A DNA stretch of 64,000 nt, taken from assembly GCA_963765625.1 (NCBI GenBank), contig CAVXXD010000005.1, positions 62,001 through 126,000 of the forward strand, read 5' to 3'. The notes beneath the pieces are model-generated. The model ran no database searches. It saw nothing but the letters and a program-made list of their open reading frames with translations, and had not been told where the DNA came from. The position numbers and the translations under genes were made by a program. The DNA is from CAVXXD01 sp963765625. Lineage in GTDB: Bacteria > Actinomycetota > Geothermincolia > Geothermincolales > Geothermincolaceae. This document shows positions 7,775 to 16,584 of this stretch, one piece after another. The stretch's first letter is position 1. The number at the start of each line of letters is the position of its first letter.

Positions 7775-9732
7775 CAGCTCTCTCCTCCCTGTTCGGCTCG
7801 GATCTCCTCCAGTTGCTGGCGCACGCTGGGGAAGAGGTCCATGTCGGTGTGGGGGAAGAAGAGCGCGCTCATGTACTTGTCCATGAACCCGGGGTTGGTG
7901 GAAAGCTCCAGGTAGGTCATCTGCCGGGCTATCTCCTGTGACTTGGTCAGCATCTCCCGGGAAAGGGCCGCGAGGTGGGCGCCCAGAAGGGAGCCGTTAC
8001 CGACGAATTTGATCTTGTCGTAGCCGATGTCCGGCATCAGCCCGATGGCCACGGCCTTGTCGATCTCCAGGTAGCGTCCGAAGGCGCCGGCCATGAGCAG
8101 CTCGTCGATCATGGTGATGTCCATGTCCATGGACGAGAGCAGTATCTCGATCCCCGCGTAGACGGCCGCCTTGGCACGGATGAGGTTGTCGATGTCGATC
8201 TCGGTGACGACGATGTCCCGGTGAGTGGCGGAGTCCTCCGCCCTGACCAATACATACTCCGCCCCGTTCTCGGTGCTGCGCACCCGGTCGGTGGGCAGGT
8301 CGCAGTCAAACTTACCCTTCTGATTGATGAGCCCGGAGAGAAAGAGCTCGGCCAGAATGTCTATGAGGCCGGAGCCGCAAATGCCGATGGGCTTCTTGTT
8401 CTCCACGGTGATGATCATCGGTTCGAAGTTGGATTTGTTGATGCGCACCTGCTCGATGGCTCCGCTGGTGGCACGCATGCCGTGCTTCACTCCCCCACCC
8501 TCGAAGGCCGGGCCGGCCGAGCAGGAGCAGGCAAGGAGCCAGTCCCGGTTGCCCAGGACCATCTCGCCGTTGGTGCCTATGTCTATGTACAGGGTCAACT
8601 TGTCGGTGTTGAAGATACCCGACGCCAGGATGCCGGCGGTGATGTCGCCACCGACGTAACTCGACACGCAGGGCACCGGATAGATGTAGACCCCGGCCGC
8701 GATGCGCAGGTTGACGTCGGACGACTTAGTCCAGGGAAAGAAGGTGGCGGACGGGATATACGGTTCCTCCCGGATGAACTTGGGATTGAGCCCCAGCAGC
8801 AGGTGGGTCATGGTGGTGTTGGCGGCGATGACCATGTGGGTGATGCTGCAATACTCGCTTCCTGACTTCTCCACCAGGTTCTTGATGAGGTTCCAGATGG
8901 TGCCCACCACTACCGACTGCAGCTTGGCCAGGCCGGTCCCCTTAGTGGCGTAGATAATGCGGGTGATGACGTCCTCGCCGAAAGCCACCTGAGCGTTGTA
9001 GTCGGAGACGCGCGCCTTGACCTCGCCGGTGGCCAGGTCGAGGAGCTCGGCCGAGATGGTGGTGGTGCCGATGTCTATGGCGATGGCGGACTGGTTGGCG
9101 GTGGTGTCGCCCTGTTCCACCCTGACCACCCTCACTTCGTCACCGGTATCCAGCACGGTCACGGTGATGTCCCAGCCGCTCTGGCGCAGCATGTTGGGGA
9201 GGCGCTGCAGGGTGTTGTAGTTGATGACGACGTTTTTGATGCCCGCTTCCAACGAAAGCGTCCGCTTGACCCTCTCGGCATCCGAGGTGTTATCGTCAAG
9301 GCTGGGCGGGTCCATCACCAGGTGCACCTTGCGGGCGGGCGGGTCGAGCTCCCAGGCCGGCAGGCGCTTCTCCCAGTCGTCGGCGGAGAGAAGGTGGCCG
9401 TAGGAAGGCTTGGGCTCGGCACGCTCGAAGATGCGCTTGTCGCCGATGCGCGATTCCAGAGGTATGCGGACCTCGAGGTCGGTCAGGACAGCGGCCTGGC
9501 AGGCCATGGCATAGCCCTTGTCTATATCTTCCTGGGTCAGCTTGGGGTTGGGCTCGCGCTCCACCTCGCCCTTCTCCACGATCACCCGGCACTTGCCGCA
9601 GGAGCCGGCGCCCCCGCAGGACGCGTTGATGTGAACGTCCGCGCGCATGGCCGCTTTGAGGAGGTTTTCTCCTTTTTCGACCTCGATGTACCGGTTCTCC
9701 GGAAGGAAGAGGACCTTAATTGCTTCTGCCAT
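7774..9732 (-). CDS. acsV: Corrinoid protein reductive activator (RACo type, 2Fe-2S plus ASKHA domain)
   Basis: Reactivates the corrinoid protein when its cobalt is oxidised to Co(II), in an ATP-dependent reaction. The N-terminal plant-type ferredoxin domain has C39, C45, C48 and C78 to hold a [2Fe-2S] cluster. A linker leads to the DUF4445 ASKHA ATPase domain, with IAIDIGTTTISAELLD near residue 218, a second LYIDIGTNGEM phosphate motif and AGAFG near the end. The 652-residue length fits the family. It follows fhs, with a strong hairpin in the gap between them. Its own ribosome site is weak (AGGGTTGAAGT). Confidence 0.92.
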   Translation of the reverse strand: MAEAIKVLFLPENRYIEVEKGENLLKAAMRADVHINASCGGAGSCGKCRVIVEKGEVEREPNPKLTQEDIDKGYAMACQAAVLTDLEVRIPLESRIGDKRIFERAEPKPSYGHLLSADDWEKRLPAWELDPPARKVHLVMDPPSLDDNTSDAERVKRTLSLEAGIKNVVINYNTLQRLPNMLRQSGWDITVTVLDTGDEVRVVRVEQGDTTANQSAIAIDIGTTTISAELLDLATGEVKARVSDYNAQVAFGEDVITRIIYATKGTGLAKLQSVVVGTIWNLIKNLVEKSGSEYCSITHMVIAANTTMTHLLLGLNPKFIREEPYIPSATFFPWTKSSDVNLRIAAGVYIYPVPCVSSYVGGDITAGILASGIFNTDKLTLYIDIGTNGEMVLGNRDWLLACSCSAGPAFEGGGVKHGMRATSGAIEQVRINKSNFEPMIITVENKKPIGICGSGLIDILAELFLSGLINQKGKFDCDLPTDRVRSTENGAEYVLVRAEDSATHRDIVVTEIDIDNLIRAKAAVYAGIEILLSSMDMDITMIDELLMAGAFGRYLEIDKAVAIGLMPDIGYDKIKFVGNGSLLGAHLAALSREMLTKSQEIARQMTYLELSTNPGFMDKYMSALFFPHTDMDLFPSVRQQLEEIRAEQGGES

Positions 9733-9758
9733 ACTTCAACCCTGTCGTTGTCGTGAAT

Positions 9759-9788
9759 GGTGCCCCGGTCCTCGGGGACCAGGGCACC
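9759..9788 (-). other. Intercistronic hairpin between fhs and acsV
   Basis: Two 13-base arms (9759-9771 and 9776-9788) pair around a four-base loop with one mismatch. On the transcribed strand no run of U follows, so it is not a classic terminator. It occupies most of the 86-base gap between the fhs stop and the acsV start and may tune read-through, mRNA stability or processing. The pairing is seen directly; the role is inference. Confidence 0.6.
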
Positions 9789-9818
9789 TTCTTTCTCCAG
9801 TAATGGATGGGCCCTCTT

Positions 9819-11525
9819 TTAGAAGAGGCCCATGGTCCTTCCGTTCTCGTCGATGTCAACGTCCATCGCGGCCGGGTGTGAAGGCAGCCCGGGCATGGTG
9901 CGCATCTCGCCGCAGAGCGGATAGAGGAAGCCCGCGCCGATGGAGGGACGGATGTCCCGGACAGGCAGGCGGTAGTTTTTGGGCACTCCCTTGAGATTGG
10001 GGTCGTGGGAGAGGGAGAGGTGGGTCTTGGCCATGCAGATGGGGAGTTTGTCGTAGCCGGCTTCGGTGAACTGCTTGATCTTCTGCTCGGCCAGCGCGGA
10101 GTAGTCCACGCCGTCGGCGCCGTAGATCTTGGTGGCGATGGCTTCGATCTTTTCCTTGATGGAATCCTCGTCCTTGTAGAGGAACTTGAACTGCTTGGGC
10201 TGGTCGCAGGCGGCCACGATGGCCTCGGCCGCTTCCTTGCCGCCCTCGCCGCCCTGGGCCCAGACGTCGATGGGCACGCAGGCTACCACGCCGGCCGCCT
10301 CGGCCAGCTTTTTGACCAGCGCGGTCTCCGCGTCGGTGTCGGTGATGCGGCGGTTGAGGGTGACCACCACCGGCACGCCGAAGAGTTTCATGTTCTCGAT
10401 CTGCTTGATGAGGTTGCCGGTGCCCTCTTCCAGGGCCGGCATGTTCTCTTTCTTCACCAGTTCCTCGTCCAGTTTCTTGCCCGGCTTGGCTTCGAAGGCG
10501 CCGCCGTGCATCTTGAGGGCGCGGATGGTGGAGGTTATTACCACGCAGTCGGGGGTGACGCCGGAGTAGCGGCACTTGATGTCCATCATCTTCTCGGCAC
10601 CCATGTCGGCGCCGAATCCGGACTCGGTCAGGACGTAGTCGCCGCACTTCAGGGCGACCAGGTCGGCCACGATGGAGTTGTTGCCGTGGGCGATGTTGGC
10701 GAAGGGGCCGGCGTGCATGACGCAGGGGTTGCCTTCCAGGGTCTGGATGAGGTTGGGCTTGAGGGCTTCTTTCATCAGAACGGTCATGGCGCCGGCGGCC
10801 TTCAACTCCTCGGCGGTGACGGGCTTGCCGTCGTAGGTGTAGGCGACGACGATGCGGCCGAAGCGCTCGCGCATGTCCTTGAGGTCCTTGGCCAGGGCCA
10901 GGATGGCCATGACTTCGGAAGCCACGGCGATGTCGAAGCCGGTCTGGCGGGGGTAGCCGTTCTCACGGCCGCCGACGCCGACGATGATGTCGCGCAGGGC
11001 GCGGTCGCTGATGTCCAGCACGCGCCTCCAGGAGATGGTCAGGGGATCGATGTTCAGGGGATTGCCCAGCAGGATGCTGGTGTCGATCATGGCCGCCAGC
11101 AGGTTGTTGGCTACCCCCACGGCGTGGATGTCCCCGGTGAAATGGAGGTTGAGGTCCTCCATGGGAACCACCTGGGAATAGCCGCCGCCGGCCGCGCCGC
11201 CCTTGATGCCGAAGACCGGGCCGAGGGAGGGTTCGCGAAGGGCCAGGACCACGTTCTTGCCTATTTTGGCCATGGACTCGGTCAGGCCGATGGAAGTCAC
11301 CGTCTTGCCCTCGCCCAGGGGGGTGGGGGTGATGGCGGTCACATCGACGTACTTGCCGTTGGGCCTGTCCTTGAGACGCTCAAGGACCGTGTCGAAATCG
11401 ATCTTGGCCTTGTACTTGCCGTAATAGTCGATCTCGTCCTCCTTGAGACCCATCTTGGTAGCGATCTCCAGGATGGGCTTGAGAACTGCCGCCTGGGCGA
11501 TATCCAGGTCGCTCGGTACCGTCAT
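9819..11525 (-). CDS. fhs: Formate-tetrahydrofolate ligase
   Basis: Activates formate with ATP to 10-formyl-THF, the first THF-bound step of the methyl branch. It is 568 residues long, as is typical. The P-loop is TPLGEGKTVTSIGL at about residues 67-80, and conserved stretches such as EPSLGPVFGIKGGAAGGGYSQV and the ending AMDVDIDENG are present. It is the first gene of the Wood-Ljungdahl operon, with about 140 bases of untranslated leader from the predicted promoter. The ATG at 11525 is preceded by AGGAG nine bases upstream and a second GGAGG directly against the start. Confidence 0.97.
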   Translation of the reverse strand: MTVPSDLDIAQAAVLKPILEIATKMGLKEDEIDYYGKYKAKIDFDTVLERLKDRPNGKYVDVTAITPTPLGEGKTVTSIGLTESMAKIGKNVVLALREPSLGPVFGIKGGAAGGGYSQVVPMEDLNLHFTGDIHAVGVANNLLAAMIDTSILLGNPLNIDPLTISWRRVLDISDRALRDIIVGVGGRENGYPRQTGFDIAVASEVMAILALAKDLKDMRERFGRIVVAYTYDGKPVTAEELKAAGAMTVLMKEALKPNLIQTLEGNPCVMHAGPFANIAHGNNSIVADLVALKCGDYVLTESGFGADMGAEKMMDIKCRYSGVTPDCVVITSTIRALKMHGGAFEAKPGKKLDEELVKKENMPALEEGTGNLIKQIENMKLFGVPVVVTLNRRITDTDAETALVKKLAEAAGVVACVPIDVWAQGGEGGKEAAEAIVAACDQPKQFKFLYKDEDSIKEKIEAIATKIYGADGVDYSALAEQKIKQFTEAGYDKLPICMAKTHLSLSHDPNLKGVPKNYRLPVRDIRPSIGAGFLYPLCGEMRTMPGLPSHPAAMDVDIDENGRTMGLF

Positions 11526-11674
11526 TCCTCCACGCTCCTTTCTCAGATACGACGCATTAGACGTGCTCCGACACCGGACTTAGTGCATATGCTGCGGGTA
11601 TTCCCTCTTTCAAAGGCTCAATGTCACAAAAACCGCGCGCAAGGTAGAATCATCCATTAAGAAGCAACGGAGCT

Positions 11675-11704
11675 ATTATATTAAAAAGGAAAATAGCATT
11701 TCAA
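11675..11704 (-). promoter_or_regulatory. Promoter of the Wood-Ljungdahl operon and its leader
   Basis: On the minus strand TTGAAA (11699-11704) and a perfect TATAAT (11675-11680) are separated by 18 bases, inside an AT-rich island between the divergent fhs and radical SAM genes. Transcription would begin near 11668, giving an fhs leader of about 140 bases. I looked for THF, ZTP and cobalamin riboswitch cores in the leader and recognised none. No obvious promoter was found for the divergent plus-strand gene. Confidence 0.65.
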
Positions 11705-11764
11705 TACGCCTATCGTAGTAGAGGTCATGCCTGCTTAGGTGGCCAGCTTAGAAGGGATCCGGCC

Positions 11765-12823
11765 ATGGACGCTGTCGAGTTCAAAGTAAGAGCCCAGAGC
11801 CTGGGGGTCCGCCTGGAGGGCTGCCCGGCGATTACCCGCCGGGGCGGCGCCGGGCCGGCGGAAGGCCTCTGCCTTCTTTTCGCGGGGTTGGAAGCCACCG
11901 TTCCGGTGTCGCCGGCCTTCGTGCGAGAGTCGCCCTTTTCCCTGGTGGGAGCGGGAGGTGAGGGGTGCCGGGTGATGGAGGGCGGCCGGGAGCTGTTCGA
12001 GGCGGAGCCGGCCCCCGATCCCGCTTATTATAATTACACCACATCCGACGGGACCCCCATGCGACGGATCGCCGTCCGCCACTCCCGCGACTGCCTCGGC
12101 TCGACCCTGCTGCAAACATGCTCTCGCTTGCCGCGATGCGGCTTCTGCGCCATCGACCTCAGCCTGGAGCAGGGTCTGACCACGGCCAGGAAAAGCCCGG
12201 AGCAGCTGCTCGAGGTGGCTACGATAGCCGTGGTTGAGGGGTTCACCCATGCCGTCCTCACCACCGGAACACCACCTGGGGGCGACCGCGGGCTAGTCGG
12301 GCTGGCGGCTGGGGCAGCGGCCCTCAAGGCAGCCGGGCTGGCGGCACACGTCCAGTTCGAGCCGCCCGAGGATCCGGGCTCCATGGACGGACTGGCCGGC
12401 GCGGCCACCAGCGCGGGCATTCACATCGAGAGTTTCGACGAGGCAGTCCGGAGGAGGGTCGCCCCGGGCAAATGTTCCGTTACGCCGGAGGGTTACGTCG
12501 CGGCATGGAAGGCAGCCGTGGAACTGCTGGGGGTTGGAAGGGTCTCCAGCTTCATCATCGCCGGCCTGGGCGAAGACGACCGCTCCATCCTGGAGGGCGC
12601 GCGCCTTCTTTCTTCTCTCGGGGTCTACCCTTACATCCTTCCCTTGCGGCCGATCCCGGGAACCCCTCTGGGGGGTGCCGTCCCTCCCCCGCCGGAGCGA
12701 ATGCTCGGGCTCTACGAAGCGGCCGCGAAGATCATCGGCGAAGCCGGCTTTACGGCGGCCGGTGCCGGGGCGGGTTGCGTGTTATGCGGAAGCTGCAGCG
12801 CCATAACTCACTTCACCGGCTGA
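11765..12823 (+). CDS. Radical SAM protein, MSMEG_0568-like
   Basis: A 352-residue protein with a radical SAM core whose cluster cysteines have nonstandard spacing: C119, C125 and C128 (CX5CX2C, in CSRLPRCGFCAI) instead of CX3CX2C. Upstream text such as RGGAGPAEG and YYNYTTSDGTP and the downstream VLTTGTP resemble the MSMEG_0568 radical SAM family, whose members often sit with a nitrilase. No nitrilase is visible here. The C-terminus ends in a CVLCGSC cluster that could hold a second iron-sulfur or zinc site. The substrate is unknown. It is transcribed away from fhs; the ribosome site (AAGGG) is weak. The family assignment is from memory of motifs. Confidence 0.72.
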   Translation: MDAVEFKVRAQSLGVRLEGCPAITRRGGAGPAEGLCLLFAGLEATVPVSPAFVRESPFSLVGAGGEGCRVMEGGRELFEAEPAPDPAYYNYTTSDGTPMRRIAVRHSRDCLGSTLLQTCSRLPRCGFCAIDLSLEQGLTTARKSPEQLLEVATIAVVEGFTHAVLTTGTPPGGDRGLVGLAAGAAALKAAGLAAHVQFEPPEDPGSMDGLAGAATSAGIHIESFDEAVRRRVAPGKCSVTPEGYVAAWKAAVELLGVGRVSSFIIAGLGEDDRSILEGARLLSSLGVYPYILPLRPIPGTPLGGAVPPPPERMLGLYEAAAKIIGEAGFTAAGAGAGCVLCGSCSAITHFTG

Positions 12824-12870
12824 AGCCGCGGGGTGATGAAGCAGGCCGAACACCGTGGTATCATGCGTTT

Positions 12871-13518
12871 ATGGAAAAGAGGATAAGCTTCTACTCCGAG
12901 AGCGAAGAGCCCATCCGGCTGGAGGGCGTACTGCACCAGCCCGGGTCCGGCGCTCCCGACGCGCCCCTGGTGGTCCTCTGCCACCCCCACCCCATCGGCG
13001 GCGGCAGTATGGACGTCGCCCTGATAGTCATCATTGCCGAACGCCTGGCCATGGCGGGTTTCCGCGCCCTCCGCTTCAACTTCCGGGGAGTGGGGCGGAG
13101 CAGCGGCACCAGCACCGGCGGCATCAGGGAGACCGAGGATATCCAGGGGGTCATGCGCTGGCTGGAGGAGCAGGACGGGGCACGTCCCTCCCGCATCATG
13201 CTGGCGGGCTGGTCCTTCGGATCCTGGGTGGGCCTGCGCTGGACGGTGGAGTCGGGCATACCCTCACACATCGCCCTGGTCAACCCGCCGCTGGTCGGCT
13301 TCGACTTCTTCAATTTCATGGGCGAGGCTCCGCCCCACCCCGGCATGAAAAAGCTAATCGTCCACGGCGAGCGGGACCAGTTCTCGGACCCGGAGAAGAT
13401 AGGCGAGCTGGCCCGGAGGCTGGGAGCCGGGACGGTGACGCTGGCGGGGGCCGACCACTTTCTTTTCGGGCGGGAAGAAGAGGTCGCTTCGCGCGTGGTT
13501 GATTTCTTCAAGGAATAA
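12871..13518 (+). CDS. Alpha/beta hydrolase
   Basis: A 215-residue cytosolic serine hydrolase of the short alpha/beta family often annotated as dienelactone hydrolase-like. Visible features are the oxyanion region CHPHPIGGGSMD, the nucleophile elbow GWSFGS, and a C-terminal GERDQ acid region followed by GADHFL for the catalytic histidine. It starts 47 bases after the radical SAM gene on the same strand, so the two may be cotranscribed. The same frame stays open upstream into the radical SAM gene, but the ATG at 12871 matches the family N-terminus. The ribosome site is weak. Substrate unknown. Confidence 0.82.
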   Translation: MEKRISFYSESEEPIRLEGVLHQPGSGAPDAPLVVLCHPHPIGGGSMDVALIVIIAERLAMAGFRALRFNFRGVGRSSGTSTGGIRETEDIQGVMRWLEEQDGARPSRIMLAGWSFGSWVGLRWTVESGIPSHIALVNPPLVGFDFFNFMGEAPPHPGMKKLIVHGERDQFSDPEKIGELARRLGAGTVTLAGADHFLFGREEEVASRVVDFFKE

Positions 13519-13528
13519 ACCTGCAGGC

Positions 13529-13552
13529 TCCTTCCGGGGCTTTGCCCCAGGA
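13529..13552. terminator. Bidirectional terminator hairpin
   Basis: GGGGC-TTT-GCCCC (13536-13548) is flanked by a second short pair TCCT/AGGA around a small internal loop. It fills the 38-base gap between two convergent genes and could serve both. No long T run is present. Confidence 0.5.
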
Positions 13553-13556
13553 GAAG

Positions 13557-14192
13557 TCAGTCTCCAACCGGCTCGAAGAGAAGGTCGCCGTCCTGGGCTT
13601 CCAGCACCCGGCTGGCGTAATAGAGGTGGAGCCCCCCGGGGCTATTCCGTGGACCAGCCGGCAGCCTGACCTCCCAGCCGTCTCCCCTTGCCAACAGGGA
13701 CAGGCGTGCTTCCTCGCCGGGAAGGGCAGCTCGCAGCGCATAGTCCAGCACATACCGGAACGCCCTTCTCAGGTCGGAGGGGTCTCCCCGGAACATGTAG
13801 CCGTGACCTTCCCGATATATACGGACCACCTTTCCAGTGCGTTCCGTCAGTGCGGTGGCTTCTTCTTCGAGCAGAGCTCCCGGGTCCAGCTCCACCTGCC
13901 GGGGCTGCGGAGCTGAGAGCTCCATCTTCAGCAGCTCGAGCAGCTCTTCCAGGCGCTCGTTCAACCTGTCGGCGGATTCGTCAAGAGCTTCGATTATGTC
14001 ATGCATCTTCTCCGGCTGGCTTACCAGCCTGTCCTGCTTCTCACGCATGAGTGAAGCGTGCGACTTGATGATGGTCAGAGGGGTCCTGATCTCGTGCGAG
14101 GCCTGGGCCAGCCATTGCCGCCGCGCCGCTTCGACCTGTTCAGCCGCGGGTTTGCCGCCCTTCTTTCCGCCCACACCCTTCTCCCCGCTCAA
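13557..14192 (-). CDS. Histidine kinase-like protein with degenerate ATPase domain
   Basis: A 211-residue soluble protein with a HisKA dimerisation domain; the H-box SHEIRTPLT is at about residues 33-41. The following ATP-binding part looks decayed: the N-box region reads DLRRAFRYVLDYALRAA without the Asn residues, no DxGxG is seen, and the G2 region is only a weak echo (SPGGLHLYY). There is no sensor or membrane segment. The start is a TTG that overlaps the TGA of the lipid kinase gene by three bases. It may be a phosphotransfer or scaffold protein rather than an active kinase. Confidence 0.75.
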   Translation of the reverse strand: MSGEKGVGGKKGGKPAAEQVEAARRQWLAQASHEIRTPLTIIKSHASLMREKQDRLVSQPEKMHDIIEALDESADRLNERLEELLELLKMELSAPQPRQVELDPGALLEEEATALTERTGKVVRIYREGHGYMFRGDPSDLRRAFRYVLDYALRAALPGEEARLSLLARGDGWEVRLPAGPRNSPGGLHLYYASRVLEAQDGDLLFEPVGD

Positions 14193-15109
14193 GCCGACAT
14201 CACCTTCAGAGCGCCGGGCTTATTGGTGAAACGGAAGGGTGCCTCCCCGAAGACCTCGCCGTCCGGCTGCAGGAGCATGCGCTCCCTCGACTCGATGGCG
14301 AGTTCCCGGGCAGTCAGCTCCTCGATGTCGGGCATGTCGACATGACGGCCCTGGTATATCCAGTGAGGACGCAAGAGTAGCTTGCGGGGGGCCTTCTTTT
14401 TCATGATTATCAGGTTGAAGAGGCCGTCGTCCATCAGCGAATGGGGAGAGACCTTCATGCCGCTGCCGTAGTACATGCCGTTGGCCACGACGATGCCGGC
14501 GATCTCGCCGAGGTCGCGCTCGTTACCATCGACGGTGAGAGTCACTTTTTTTGGTTCGAGCATGAAGGGCGAGACCAGGGCGGCGAGGAAGTACGGCAGG
14601 ATCCCTCCCAGGAAGCCGGGCATGCGGTTGGCGCGCGCGGTGACCTCGGCGTCGAAGCCGGTGCCGCAGATGTTGAAGAAGTAGCGCTCCTCTTCCTTCC
14701 CGTCAAGGACATAGTGTATGAGCCCTGCGTCGATAGGGCGCGGCTTGCCTTCGAGGACCGCCTCAAGCGAACCCTCGGAGTCGTGGGCGATTCCCAGGGC
14801 ACGATGAAAATCGCTCCCCCGGCCGCCCGGAATCACGCCCAGGCAGGGAACTTCTCCCCCCGCTGCTTCTCGCAGGATACCGTTGCCCACCTCGTTGAGG
14901 GTGCCGTCTCCTCCCACCGTAACAATCAATTCCCGGCCTTCCCGGACGGCCTCCTCGGCCAGCCGGATGGCGTGACCGGGATACTCGGTCATGACCATGT
15001 CATATTCGGTCCCCCGGCGGTGGAGGATGCCTTCCACCTCCGGCCAGCGGTGCCGAAAGGTCTTCCCCCCTCCCGACACGGGGTTGACGACGAAAAGAGG
15101 CACGCCCAT
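14189..15109 (-). CDS. Diacylglycerol/lipid kinase family protein
   Basis: A 306-residue lipid kinase of the DAGK catalytic family, phosphorylating a lipid hydroxyl such as diacylglycerol on the cytosolic membrane face. It begins NPVSGGGKT, has the nucleotide motif GGDGTLNEV at about residue 65, and GRGSDFHRAL where most relatives have GTGNDFAR. The C-terminal beta domain includes DDGLFNLIIMKK. The frame is open to 15202, but the ATG at 15109 has AGGAG six bases before it. An extended -10 promoter lies just upstream. The exact lipid cannot be told. Confidence 0.87.
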   Translation of the reverse strand: MGVPLFVVNPVSGGGKTFRHRWPEVEGILHRRGTEYDMVMTEYPGHAIRLAEEAVREGRELIVTVGGDGTLNEVGNGILREAAGGEVPCLGVIPGGRGSDFHRALGIAHDSEGSLEAVLEGKPRPIDAGLIHYVLDGKEEERYFFNICGTGFDAEVTARANRMPGFLGGILPYFLAALVSPFMLEPKKVTLTVDGNERDLGEIAGIVVANGMYYGSGMKVSPHSLMDDGLFNLIIMKKKAPRKLLLRPHWIYQGRHVDMPDIEELTARELAIESRERMLLQPDGEVFGEAPFRFTNKPGALKVMSA

Positions 15110-15142
15110 CCCAGTCTCCTTTAAACAGTTCAGCCTAATTCG

Positions 15143-15151
15143 ATTATACCA
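15143..15151 (-). promoter_or_regulatory. Extended -10 promoter for the lipid kinase gene
   Basis: On the minus strand TGGTATAAT is an extended -10 element (TGN plus a perfect TATAAT). No -35 match was seen at 16-18 bases. Transcription would begin about 25-30 bases before the lipid kinase ATG. Confidence 0.5.
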
Positions 15152-15246
15152 GCAAGTCATGGCGGTAAGGGGTGGCGGACGACGGTTCCCGGCTAGTATC
15201 ATTCTGGGAAAAGACGGTCAATTTTTCGCGAGGGATGGAGGTGGAG

Positions 15247-16581
15247 ATGAGCACCGACAATACCGAACCCGCCGATGTTCTGGTAATCGGTGGCGGATAC
15301 GCCGGGCTGGCGGCCGGAGCCCTCCTGGCGCATGCCGGCTTTAGCGTGCTGCTGCTGGAGCAGGGCAAGACGCTGGGCGGCCGGGCCGGCTACGTGGAAA
15401 GGGACGGTTTTCTGCTGGAGTACGGCCTGCACGACAACCGCTTTGCCTCCGAGGGCGCGGCGGCGGCCGTCTTTTCAAAACTCGGGCGCGAACTGACCTT
15501 CATCGAACCGGGCGACCCGGTGCTATGGCGGGACAGCGGGTTCACCCCCCTTCCCAACAACATCCCCAAGATCGTGCGGTCGAGCGAATTCTCGGTATCG
15601 GAGAAGCTGGCGGCGGCGCGCTACCTGGTCCGGCTGGTGCTGGGCAAGCCGGAGAAACGCTACCAGCAAAGCCTGCAGTCGTTCCTGGAAGGGTGCCGCT
15701 CGGACCGGATCAGGGAGCTCATGGCCGTCCTCTCGGGCATCGGCATCATCGCCCCAGACCCCGCCAACGCCTCGGCCGGCGAGTTCGCTTCTTTTTTAAA
15801 AAAGGCGCTAAAGGCGAAGGTCAAGGTGGGCTACCCCGCGGGAGGGACGAAGACCATCATCGAGGGGTTGCGCGAAGCCCTGGAGGCCAACGGCCGTATC
15901 ATCAACGGGGCCCGGGTGGAAAAGCTGGTGCCGAAGAAGGGCCGGGTCGCCCAGGCGGTCACCCGGACCGCTTCCTACTCGGCCCGGGCCGTGGTGAGCG
16001 CCGTTCCGGTCCAGCAGCTGCCGGAGCTGTTCGGCAACCGGGACTTGCCCAAGCCCTTCGTCACGGCGGCCCGCTCCCTGGTGCCTACGGCCGGCATCTC
16101 CCTCGACCTGGCCCTGTCCGGGCCGGTCTCCCCCGAACGTGGCCTCATGGTCACGGCGGACCCCGTCTCCATGGGCCAGTTCACTTCCAACATCGACCCC
16201 CAGGCGGCGCCGGATGGCCGGCAGCTTCTTTCGTGGTATTACCCCCTCCCCCTCCAACTGGTGAAGGAGAGGGAACGGGTGGAAAAAGAAGAACGTCGAC
16301 TGCGAGGGCTGCTGGGAGACATGTTCCCCGGCATCTGGAACGCGGTGGAGTGGGAGAGAGTGCTCCACCTTCACATGGTGGACGGCTTCCTGCCCAGGCC
16401 GGGTCAGGCCAGGCCGGACCGGCCGGACTTCACCGTGAAGGGCCTGGAGAACTTCTTCATAGCGGGAGACGGCACGCGCGCCGACGGCACCGGTGGCGAC
16501 ACCGCCTTCTATTCGGCCATCCACGTATCCAAACTGGTAAAGTCATACCTGGACAAAGAGCAAGGAGAAAGTAAGGAGTAG
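15247..16581 (+). CDS. FAD-dependent amine oxidase/phytoene desaturase-like oxidoreductase
   Basis: A 444-residue flavoprotein. The N-terminal dinucleotide fold VLVIGGGYAGLAAGALLA is followed by LLEQGKTLGGRAG, the usual FAD-binding pattern of the phytoene desaturase and carotenoid isomerase group. The C-terminus has the second FAD contact FIAGDGTRADGTGGDTA. Substrate unknown. Two ATGs are possible; GGAGG is spaced five bases from the one at 15247, which gives MSTDN. It leads an apparent four-gene operon with an isochorismatase-like hydrolase, a methyltransferase and a GH57 enzyme. Confidence 0.85.
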   Translation: MSTDNTEPADVLVIGGGYAGLAAGALLAHAGFSVLLLEQGKTLGGRAGYVERDGFLLEYGLHDNRFASEGAAAAVFSKLGRELTFIEPGDPVLWRDSGFTPLPNNIPKIVRSSEFSVSEKLAAARYLVRLVLGKPEKRYQQSLQSFLEGCRSDRIRELMAVLSGIGIIAPDPANASAGEFASFLKKALKAKVKVGYPAGGTKTIIEGLREALEANGRIINGARVEKLVPKKGRVAQAVTRTASYSARAVVSAVPVQQLPELFGNRDLPKPFVTAARSLVPTAGISLDLALSGPVSPERGLMVTADPVSMGQFTSNIDPQAAPDGRQLLSWYYPLPLQLVKERERVEKEERRLRGLLGDMFPGIWNAVEWERVLHLHMVDGFLPRPGQARPDRPDFTVKGLENFFIAGDGTRADGTGGDTAFYSAIHVSKLVKSYLDKEQGESKE

Positions 16582-16584
16582 AAG

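Noticed and set aside
10005..11660. 551-codon plus-strand frame opposite fhs
   Set aside because: Antisense shadow; no family motif and no ribosome site, while fhs is clear.
11526..11668. Riboswitch in the fhs leader
   Set aside because: No core of a THF, ZTP or cobalamin riboswitch could be recognised by eye; kept only as an unexplained leader.
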